Source of the DNA: UBA993 sp964389365
GTDB taxonomy: Bacteria > Bacillota > Dethiobacteria > DTU022
Length of the DNA: 22,240 nt
Assembly: GCA_964389365.1 (NCBI GenBank)
Contig: CAYMDO010000033.1
Location: forward strand, 1 to 22,240
Reading direction: 5' to 3'
Positions 6,769-13,717 of this stretch are shown here, in pieces (within the stretch, counting starts at the first letter, position 1; every line of letters starts with the position of its first letter). The notes beneath the pieces are model-generated. The model was not told the origin of the DNA. It worked only from the letters and a program-made list of their open reading frames with translations, and did no database searches. Both the position numbers and the translations under genes were made by a program.

Positions 6769-7821
6769 TTGGAACATACTGCGATCCGGCACCTACTTTT
6801 AATAGTCGTACCATTTGGCACAGCCTATATCCTGACACCGCTAATCACAAAATTAGCTTTGCGTTATGAGGTTCTCGACAGGCCTGGTTTTCACAAGAGC
6901 CATACTGATGCGAAACCGCTTTTAGGCGGAATATCAATATTTATCAGCTTTGCACTGGTTCTGCCTTTTTTCCTGCCTATGGACAAAAAAATGATCTCCA
7001 TGGCAGTATCAACAATAATACTGGTAATAACGGGGTTATATGACGATCTTTACGATCTCAAGCCGCTGTTTAAGTTAGTTGCTCAAGGGGTTGCCGCTTC
7101 AATCGTAATTATCTGGAATGCCCATCTCTTCCGGTTTTTTATCGGGTACTTCTCCAATTACAGCATCACTGCCGTGATAGTCTATTTTCTGATTATCGGT
7201 TGGGTCGTGCTGATGATCAATGCCTTTAACTTAATTGATGGCATTGATGGTTTGGCTGCGGGTACCGCTGCCATCATATTTATTGCCATGGCTGTGCTAT
7301 CTTTTTTCGAGGGAGGGCGGCCGAACATGTTAGGTGTTCAATTGATCGGCGCGGCAGCATGCCTCGGTTTTCTTTTTTATAATTTTTACCCTGCCCGAAT
7401 ATATATGGGCGATTGCGGCAGCATGCTCTTAGGTTTTGTCCTTGCAACGGTTCACCTGTATACAATTAAATACCCATTTTCAGTGCAGCTGGTTTTGAGC
7501 AGTATCTTTATATTTGCATATCCTGCGCTCGATATTTCTTACGCAATATACAGGCGAATTTGTTACCGAAATTCTCTTTTTAAGGCTGACAAGGGTCACA
7601 TACACCATGTGATTCTAAGCCTCGGCTTTTCGGTTAAAAAAACTGTGCTGATAATCTATGCGCTTAATATTATATTTGCATTTATGGCAGTTTTACTTAT
7701 GTGCTTAAATATTTCGGCCCCAATTCTGCTGTTGATCGGGATAGTTATGGCAGTATTTGTGGTAATATTATTTAAGTGGTTAATTCTTACCAGCAAAAGA
7801 AACGGAATAATTATTAAATAG
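6769..7821 (+). CDS. tagO: TagO/WecA-type undecaprenyl-phosphate sugar-1-phosphate transferase
   Basis: This 350-residue polytopic membrane protein of the MraY/WecA/TagO family transfers a HexNAc-1-phosphate from its UDP form to undecaprenyl phosphate, the first step of lipid-linked wall glycans. Visible motifs are GGISIF near 53, LYDDLYDLKP with the paired Asp92-Asp93, NAFNLIDGIDGLAAG (151-165), YPARIYMGDCGSM (207-219), and the cytoplasmic KGHIHH (275-280) that separates WecA/TagO enzymes from MraY. About ten membrane segments are expected. I chose TTG 6769, 6 nt after AAGGAG (6757-6762); ATG 6748 lies in frame but has no good ribosome binding site. The ABC flippase follows 66 nt later. UDP-GlcNAc is the likely donor by family, not proven. 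Confidence 0.92.
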   Translation: MEHTAIRHLLLIVVPFGTAYILTPLITKLALRYEVLDRPGFHKSHTDAKPLLGGISIFISFALVLPFFLPMDKKMISMAVSTIILVITGLYDDLYDLKPLFKLVAQGVAASIVIIWNAHLFRFFIGYFSNYSITAVIVYFLIIGWVVLMINAFNLIDGIDGLAAGTAAIIFIAMAVLSFFEGGRPNMLGVQLIGAAACLGFLFYNFYPARIYMGDCGSMLLGFVLATVHLYTIKYPFSVQLVLSSIFIFAYPALDISYAIYRRICYRNSLFKADKGHIHHVILSLGFSVKKTVLIIYALNIIFAFMAVLLMCLNISAPILLLIGIVMAVFVVILFKWLILTSKRNGIIIK

Positions 7822-7887
7822 GATATCGTTTAATATCACCTCGTTTAGTTCTTTTCTCAATCACTTTGATAAAGAGAGGCCGGAGGA

Positions 7888-9702
7888 ATGTTCAGTTTGA
7901 TCAACAAACTGCTGAAAATCCTGACTATCAGGGAGAAGATGCAGTTGGCGGCATTGCTCATTGCTATGATTATAACCGCTTTAACTCAAACCCTCGGCAT
8001 CGCTTCAGTCTTTCCCTTTATTACCCTGATTATGCAGCCCAACCTGATTTTTGAAAACCGCTGGTTATATGGGGCCTATCAGGCTTCTAATTTCAGCAGT
8101 GCAAACGGTTTCATCATTTTTACCGGGATTACCATGTTTATTATCATAGTTTTATCCAACCTGGTCTCGGCATTTACCACCTGGCTTAACTTTCGTTTTG
8201 TCTGGATGAACAACCATCGCCTGTCAAGGCGTTTGCTGGGCAAATACCTTGCCATGCCCTATCCCTATTTTTTGAATAAAAACAGTTCTGAGCTGAGCAA
8301 AAATGTGCTTGCTGATGTTTCCCAGCTTACGGGCAGCTTCATGATACCGCTGATGAACATTGCAAGCAGGGGTCTGGCAGCTGTATTTATCCTGACAATG
8401 CTGCTGTGGATTAACGCACTTGCCTCAATCCTCACTATACTGGTAATCGGCGGTGCTTATGCCCTGATCTACTGGAGGGTAAACAGGAATCTGAAACAGC
8501 GCGGAGAAAAAAGCCTGGCGGCCAATATGTACCGTTTTAAAGCGGTGCTGGAAGCATTCGGCGGAATAAAGGATATAAAAGTCCTGAACCGCGAAGATTA
8601 TTTTCTGGATCTGTATTCACACCACTCCTACCTGTTTGCTAGGCATAACTCATGGAATGCCGTAATCAGCCAGCTGCCGCGTTTTGCCCTCGAAGCGATT
8701 GCCTTCGGGGGGGTGATCATTTTTGTGCTAGTCCTGTTAATACAGCGAGGCGAAGCGACACAGGTAATACCGCTTGCAAGTGTATTTGCTTTTGCCGGTT
8801 ACAGGCTGATGTTTGCCATGCAGGAAATATTTTCTTGTTTTACACAAATGCAGTTTAGCCGGGCCCTGTTCGATCGTATTTATGCTGACTTTGTAGTTCC
8901 CGATCAGGTAAGCGACCGGCCGATTAGCCAGTCAAAAACAAAACCAGAAGACATCGCTTTTAATAATCAGATAGTTTTAAACAACATTTCATTCACTTAT
9001 CGCGATACAAAACAACCCGTCGTAAGAGAGATAAACCTCATTATCAGGAAGAACAGCTCGGTAGCCCTGGTTGGCGCAACCGGGTCTGGCAAAACCACGC
9101 TGGTCGATATAATTATTGGGCTGATGCTGCCGCAGCAGGGATCAATGATAATTGATCAGCTACCGCTTACAGCCGATAACGTGCGCAGCTGGCAGCGAAA
9201 GATCGGCTATGTATCGCAGCATATCTATCTTACCGATGACACGGTAACCCGCAATATTGCTTTCGGCATTCCGGATCAATCAATTGATCACGAAAAAGTG
9301 GAGCAGGCTGCCCGTCTGGCCAATATTGACCATTTTATCGCGAATGAATTGCCTGCCGGTTATGATACTATCATCGGAGAACATGGAGTTCGGCTTTCCG
9401 GTGGGCAGCGGCAGCGGCTCGGCATTGCGCGCGCATTTTACCACGATCCGGAAGTGCTGGTTTTTGATGAGGCGACAAGCGCCCTTGACGGGGTTACGGA
9501 AGACGCGGTGTTTGCTTCGATTTTAAGCACGGTCGGGTCAAAGACGTCGGTCATTATAGCTCACCGACTGACAACCATCAAGAATTGTGACCAGGTGTAT
9601 ATTATGGACAAGGGCAGAATCGTGGCATCAGGCACTTATGGAAGCCTGCTGGCTGAAAATAAGATGTTCAGGGCTATGGCCAAAATGGGCACGATTAAAT
9701 AA
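7888..9702 (+). CDS. PglK-like ABC transporter, probable lipid-linked oligosaccharide flippase
   Basis: This 604-residue half-transporter joins a six-helix exporter domain (about 15-330) to an ATPase domain (about 360-600). The ATPase has Walker A GATGSGKT (396-403), Q-loop Gln444, signature LSGGQ (503-507), Walker B VLVFDE (523-528) and H-loop His559. The membrane domain, with LGIASVFPFITLIM near 36-49 and GGIKDIKVLNREDYF near 225-239, resembles PglK, which flips undecaprenyl-PP-linked oligosaccharide, more than a drug exporter. Its place behind a TagO/WecA enzyme supports that role. For ATG 7888 the GGAGG at 7882-7886 is very close; AGAGG (7875-7879) or initiation at TTG 7897 are alternatives. 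The substrate is inferred. Confidence 0.9.
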   Translation: MFSLINKLLKILTIREKMQLAALLIAMIITALTQTLGIASVFPFITLIMQPNLIFENRWLYGAYQASNFSSANGFIIFTGITMFIIIVLSNLVSAFTTWLNFRFVWMNNHRLSRRLLGKYLAMPYPYFLNKNSSELSKNVLADVSQLTGSFMIPLMNIASRGLAAVFILTMLLWINALASILTILVIGGAYALIYWRVNRNLKQRGEKSLAANMYRFKAVLEAFGGIKDIKVLNREDYFLDLYSHHSYLFARHNSWNAVISQLPRFALEAIAFGGVIIFVLVLLIQRGEATQVIPLASVFAFAGYRLMFAMQEIFSCFTQMQFSRALFDRIYADFVVPDQVSDRPISQSKTKPEDIAFNNQIVLNNISFTYRDTKQPVVREINLIIRKNSSVALVGATGSGKTTLVDIIIGLMLPQQGSMIIDQLPLTADNVRSWQRKIGYVSQHIYLTDDTVTRNIAFGIPDQSIDHEKVEQAARLANIDHFIANELPAGYDTIIGEHGVRLSGGQRQRLGIARAFYHDPEVLVFDEATSALDGVTEDAVFASILSTVGSKTSVIIAHRLTTIKNCDQVYIMDKGRIVASGTYGSLLAENKMFRAMAKMGTIK

Positions 9703-9718
9703 GGGTTTTATATGCGGG

Positions 9719-10912
9719 CTAAAGGTTTTTTATAGCTTGCCGGAACAGCTTCTTACTTTCTTCAATACTGTGATTATCCAGAAAAAGCCTGTAGGCGTTT
9801 GCCTTTATAATATTTTTTTCTGCTGCTGTTAAACGCGTAAAATGTTCTAAAACGGCAATAAAATCATTAGCGCTTTCTGCATAATAACCACTTATCCGAT
9901 TAACAATATTATACCCGGTTAATGCAGAGCCGGTTCCTATTACCGGTATACCGTAGGATAGAGCTTCGGCAACTCTGACCTTCATCCCGGCCCCGGAAAA
10001 TACCGGGGCAATGTAGATAGCAGCTCTTTCAAGGTATGGTTTTATGTTTTCGGGGGAATCGATCAGTTTGATGCTTTTATGGCTGGCCGACAAAGTTTTT
10101 ATTGTGTGGCCGGCTTTGGAGCCTGCTATTAACAGCGTATATTTTCTGCTGAGGAAGTGATCTTCTTCCAGCAGCTTCAACCATACATTTTTTATAAACC
10201 AGGCCGTGCTTTCGGCATTTGGTCCGTACCATAGGGAACCCGTGATTAACAGGTATGGATCTTCCTTTTTATCCTCACCTGCCGGTAAATGTCGCTTTTT
10301 ATTTAGCGGTTGCGGGTGCTCGAGAGCAACCGGAATTACTGACATCTTAATGTCAGCTGTTTCGGCCGGGTATAATTCTGTTAATCGCGCAGCATCGGCA
10401 GCGGTCAGGCAGATTGCGAGGTCGGCGTTGCTCAGGCTGATGCTCTCCTGCCTGGTGATAAGCTTACGCTTGATCTGCAAACGAAGGAAGTTCGATAAGT
10501 TTCTTTTTACGGTTACCTGGTTGCTAAAATAGTCTTTTTCTACGTTGTGAACCCTGATTACCAGTTTCCTGAACTTATTTTTTACCTGCCGGGCAATAAA
10601 ACCATATCTTGAATACTCCAGGTAAACAAAATCGTAGTCGTTCCAGTTAAGCCTGGCAGACGTGTCCAACCAGCTCTTGAAGTAGCCGGTTGCTGCGCCG
10701 CTGAACAAAGCTGTGATCATCCCCGTGCAACGCAGATCATACTGCAGCGGATAGATCTTGCTGATCATCTGCTTTAATGAATGTTCGCAGATCTCAGGAC
10801 CCAAGTAATCAATCACAGCAAAATCTGCCAGGGTCAGCAGGGATTGCCTGACAACCAGTCCTCCTCCCGACCGGATATCCGGCGGTTCAAAAGTAATGTA
10901 TAAAATCCTGAT
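9719..10912 (-). CDS. Glycosyltransferase family 4, apparent ATC start
   Basis: This is a GT-B glycosyltransferase. Visible elements include RVHNVEKDYF (about 120-129), the hinge-like LLITGSLWYGPN, IYIAPVFSGAGMKVRVAEALSYGIPVIGTG, and an N-terminal RILYITFEPPDIRSGGG loop. An ATG/GTG/TTG-only reading would begin at GTG 10814-10816 and lose 32 N-terminal residues. These include the first beta strand and glycine-rich loop expected of GT4 enzymes. The homologous reading reaches back to an ATC at 10910-10912, where the family normally has Met (xRILYIT). No ATG, GTG or TTG occurs in frame between there and the upstream stop at 10935-10937. AGGAGG (10923-10928) lies 10 nt before the ATC. Either ATC initiates or one base is wrong or mutated. 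It is the last gene of a three-gene glycosyltransferase operon. Confidence 0.85.
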   Translation of the reverse strand: MRILYITFEPPDIRSGGGLVVRQSLLTLADFAVIDYLGPEICEHSLKQMISKIYPLQYDLRCTGMITALFSGAATGYFKSWLDTSARLNWNDYDFVYLEYSRYGFIARQVKNKFRKLVIRVHNVEKDYFSNQVTVKRNLSNFLRLQIKRKLITRQESISLSNADLAICLTAADAARLTELYPAETADIKMSVIPVALEHPQPLNKKRHLPAGEDKKEDPYLLITGSLWYGPNAESTAWFIKNVWLKLLEEDHFLSRKYTLLIAGSKAGHTIKTLSASHKSIKLIDSPENIKPYLERAAIYIAPVFSGAGMKVRVAEALSYGIPVIGTGSALTGYNIVNRISGYYAESANDFIAVLEHFTRLTAAEKNIIKANAYRLFLDNHSIEESKKLFRQAIKNL

Positions 10913-10926
10913 AGCGGAAAATCCTC

Positions 10927-12105
10927 CTAATGCCGGTGATTAAATAAATATTTCCGATAAATGTTTTCTGCCAATTCACGGCCGATATTTTTCCATGAAT
11001 AGTTTTGCCTGATATGATAATGAAGGTTATTCCCCATCCGGCTGAGCTCATCCCCGCCGATATGATCAATAATGGTTTTTAATTTATTGGCATAAGAGCG
11101 ATCATTGTTTTCGACCAGGAAGCTGTTTTCACCATCGGTCAGGTATTCTTCGATCGCTCCGGCTTTGGTTGAAAGGAGAGGCTTTTTAAATTCGGCTGCC
11201 GTAAACAGGACCCCGCTCATGCTGGCATGCCTGTACGGCAGTAAAACGAGATGGGATTGCTCAATCAGGTAGTTAAGCAGATTGTTGTCAATGAAATGAT
11301 TGATATAAATAATATTGCTGCAGGCAGAGAGTTCAGGTTCAATTTTTTCGAGCTCCTGATAGCTGCCGTCTTTTCGGCCGGCAATAACCAGAAGACAGTC
11401 TAGATCATCTTTACAGTAATCAAGCCAAATTTTTGCCAGCCTGTCTACTCCTTTGTTATAAAAAATGTTCCCGAAGAAAATAAAAACCTTTTTCGGTTTT
11501 TTTAGCCTGTCTATTATCCCGGTATTTACCAGTTTCCTGTCATGGCTCAGATCCTGGCCTTCGAATGATCCATGGTGCTGGATGCAGATTTTGCCCTCCA
11601 AGCCCTTAAAAAGTTCATTAAATTCATGTTTAATGCTTTCACCGTGGACCACGATTTTATCAACCCTGTCGTAAATAATACGCATGCTGCTGTAGTGTTT
11701 TTTGCCGTTTCGGTGAGGAAGGATATTATGTGCTGTATAAATTATCCCGGAACAACGTTTCTTTATGCAGCGCAATAAAAATGCGTCAGATCGGTAGTGC
11801 AGCAGCCACTGGATATGGACCAAATCATACCTGATTTTTCCCAGCTCTTTTAAAATCGCGGAATAGGCGCGGTAATATTCGCAGATACGGATGACATTTC
11901 TTAACATACCCGGTTTCATTTTTTCTGATCTCCTGAAAAACACCCGCCTGATGCGGTAGCTTTCAGGTTTTGCCTGTGGAAAATAGTAATTGGTCCAAAG
12001 GGTAAGGTTTACGTATTCGGCTAGGCTTTCGCAAAGGCCGTTTGTGTAGAGGTACATATTATAGGTGCCCCAGGGATCAACCATCATTACTTTCATGCCG
12101 GCCAC
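10927..12105 (-). CDS. Glycosyltransferase family 4
   Basis: This 392-residue GT-B enzyme opens with AGMKVMMVDPWGTYNMY. Further elements are YDLVHIQWLLHYRSD (about 91-105), IIYTAHNILPHR, and in the donor domain FFGNIFYNKGVDRL plus LPYRHASMSGVLFTAAEFKKPLLSTKAGAIEEYL, a variant of the GT4 C-terminal motif in which the second Glu of EX7E sits in AAEF. The start is GTG 12103-12105, 5 nt after AAGGA; an in-frame ATG three codons later has a poorer spacing. It begins 10 nt after the GT2 gene ends. Its stop TAG runs into the AGGAGG site of the next gene. Sugar specificity unknown. Confidence 0.9.
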   Translation of the reverse strand: MAGMKVMMVDPWGTYNMYLYTNGLCESLAEYVNLTLWTNYYFPQAKPESYRIRRVFFRRSEKMKPGMLRNVIRICEYYRAYSAILKELGKIRYDLVHIQWLLHYRSDAFLLRCIKKRCSGIIYTAHNILPHRNGKKHYSSMRIIYDRVDKIVVHGESIKHEFNELFKGLEGKICIQHHGSFEGQDLSHDRKLVNTGIIDRLKKPKKVFIFFGNIFYNKGVDRLAKIWLDYCKDDLDCLLVIAGRKDGSYQELEKIEPELSACSNIIYINHFIDNNLLNYLIEQSHLVLLPYRHASMSGVLFTAAEFKKPLLSTKAGAIEEYLTDGENSFLVENNDRSYANKLKTIIDHIGGDELSRMGNNLHYHIRQNYSWKNIGRELAENIYRKYLFNHRH

Positions 12106-12115
12106 CAGGTTCCTT

Positions 12116-13144
12116 TTACGAGGAATAATGTTTGATACTTTCAGCGGGTGCCTGTTTCGGTTTATGTCGTAGTCCGGCTATAGAGCCGATTCCGTATGCC
12201 AGGTGATTAAGTGGGAAAAGCAAAAAAATCAGGAATGCTTCCTTGAAACCATCAGCCAGTTTTAAGGAGAAGGTGACGTTAAGCAGCAGGTAAAGGCTCA
12301 GCTCAGCAAATAATAACCACTTAAACAATGGCATTAAGAAAGAAAGTAACGGCAGAATGATCAGCGACAGTACAAAAATAAAAGGGACCAGGTGTCTCAA
12401 AGACATTGTGCCAAGGCACAACTTGGCGGTTATGATATTCCATTTGCCTTTTTCATAACTCTGCTCCAAAATGCCTGGAATAGTGTTTCTGCAGTGATAA
12501 ACTAACTGTATCTCAGAATCTAAAAATATTTTTCCGCCGTTCTTTCTGATTCTGTAGTTTAATTCATAGTCCTGCCTTCTTGTTAAGCGTTCATCGTAAA
12601 GCCCGTATTTGGTAAAAACAGATCTTCTGAATGCACCGAACGGGACAGTGTCTACGTAGCCGGAATCAGCATTGATCCTGAAGCTTGCATTCCCCACCCC
12701 AAAAATTGAAGATATTACTTTGGCATAAGCCCTGCCGACAGCGCCGGAACCCCGGGTTACAAGCAGTCCGCCAACGTTGTCAGCACCGGTTGCTTTTAAA
12801 GTTGTAATGCACCTTGAAACATAATTCTCGGGATATTCCGCATGCCCGTCAAGACGTAATATATATTGGCCCTTCGCATTCCTGATGCCGATGTTCATTG
12901 CATAAGGCACAGTTTCCATAGGGTTTTCGAAATATTTAATGGTAGAAGGGTATTTTTGGTTATACTTCGTTATTATTGCTTTAGTCTGATCGTCTGAAAG
13001 GCCGTCGATTAACAGTGCCTCAATATTTTCCTGCGGGTAATCCTGTTTCAGGACAGACTGGATGCACTTCTCGATAAACTCGGCTTCATTTCTGACCGGA
13101 ATAACCAGTGACACTGGCTCGGTGAAACTTGTTCCCTTAAACAT
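12116..13144 (-). CDS. Membrane-anchored GT2 glycosyltransferase (ExoA-like)
   Basis: This 342-residue family 2 glycosyltransferase is the first gene of its operon. The catalytic GT-A domain (about 9-235) shows VSLVIPVRNEAEFIEKCI, LLIDGLSDD (45-52), the DxD-region LRLDGHAEYP (97-105), and the acceptor-side RRQDYELNYRIRKNGG (189-204) with the likely catalytic Asp192. The C-terminal part (about 250-325) holds two or three hydrophobic segments, as in ExoA-type enzymes that work on lipid-linked glycans at the inner face of the membrane. ATG 13142-13144 has no well-spaced ribosome binding site; the nearest GAGG is about 14 nt away. Linkage and sugar unknown. Confidence 0.91.
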   Translation of the reverse strand: MFKGTSFTEPVSLVIPVRNEAEFIEKCIQSVLKQDYPQENIEALLIDGLSDDQTKAIITKYNQKYPSTIKYFENPMETVPYAMNIGIRNAKGQYILRLDGHAEYPENYVSRCITTLKATGADNVGGLLVTRGSGAVGRAYAKVISSIFGVGNASFRINADSGYVDTVPFGAFRRSVFTKYGLYDERLTRRQDYELNYRIRKNGGKIFLDSEIQLVYHCRNTIPGILEQSYEKGKWNIITAKLCLGTMSLRHLVPFIFVLSLIILPLLSFLMPLFKWLLFAELSLYLLLNVTFSLKLADGFKEAFLIFLLFPLNHLAYGIGSIAGLRHKPKQAPAESIKHYSS

Positions 13145-13205
13145 TTTCGGTGTGTTCGCCTCGAGTTTATTATTTTAAAGTAGTCTGTAATTCAAACTTG
13201 TTCGT

Positions 13206-13234
13206 ATTATATTTTATAATTCATGATAAGTGAA
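13206..13234 (-). promoter_or_regulatory. Promoter of the three-gene glycosyltransferase operon
   Basis: Read on the minus strand, TTCACT (13229-13234) and a perfect TATAAT (13206-13211) are 17 nt apart, in a very AT-rich stretch. The start of transcription would be near 13199, giving a leader of about 55 nt. Confidence 0.75.
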
Positions 13235-13286
13235 TTGTTTTAACCAAAAAAATAATTCTGGACGGCCTGCGGCCTAATATAACAAG

Positions 13287-13315
13287 AAGCACGGGCGTAA
13301 CAACAACTCGTGCTT
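13287..13315 (-). terminator. Probable terminator of the oxidoreductase-DUF1667 unit
   Basis: AAGCACG (13287-13293) and CGTGCTT (13309-13315) form a 7-bp stem with a 15-nt loop, 19 nt after the DUF1667 stop. On the minus strand it is followed by the T-rich CTTGTTATATT. The long loop makes it a moderate candidate. Confidence 0.5.
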
Positions 13316-13334
13316 TTCCTGTTGATCATATTCT

Positions 13335-13715
13335 TTAACCGAGGCTGCGGGTGGCTACTACATCAATACCGGTGTCAAGCAGATTCTCTATTACCACTGC
13401 TCCCATTTTAACCGGTGCAGTCAGCTCCACTTTGTTGATCTCTTCCATGGCTTTGAAAATCAAGCCTTTGGGCAGCGGTTTGTTTGTCTTTACGGGCAGG
13501 CGGGCCAGCGGAGCATTGTAGATCACAACGGTCGAGGTGAGTGTGCGGGTTGGATTAGTATATTCTTCGTATGCGTATTCACGGCCCTTTTTACACTGTT
13601 GGCCGCGGATTGCCAAATTTTCCGGGCTGACGGCAGCACCGGAGACTTGCATTTTGCAGCCCAGCGGGCAGAGGATGCATATTAACTCCTTTTCGGCCGG
13701 TTCGACTTTTGCCAT
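13335..13715 (-). CDS. DUF1667 iron-sulfur/zinc-type protein, partner of GlpA-like oxidoreductase
   Basis: This is a 126-residue protein of the DUF1667 family. The N terminus carries the cysteine pattern CILCPLGC (Cys13, Cys16, Cys20) and QQCKKG (Cys41), a likely metal site. The remainder includes NPTRTLTSTVVI and RLPVKTNKPLPK, shared by family members. In Clostridia and Thermotogae this family is commonly encoded just after a GlpA-like dehydrogenase and an NAD(FAD) oxidoreductase. Here it follows the fused gene by 2 nt, with GGAGG 10 nt before its ATG. It may serve as an electron-transfer subunit, but the biochemical role is not established. Confidence 0.9.
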   Translation of the reverse strand: MAKVEPAEKELICILCPLGCKMQVSGAAVSPENLAIRGQQCKKGREYAYEEYTNPTRTLTSTVVIYNAPLARLPVKTNKPLPKGLIFKAMEEINKVELTAPVKMGAVVIENLLDTGIDVVATRSLG

Positions 13716-13717
13716 GG

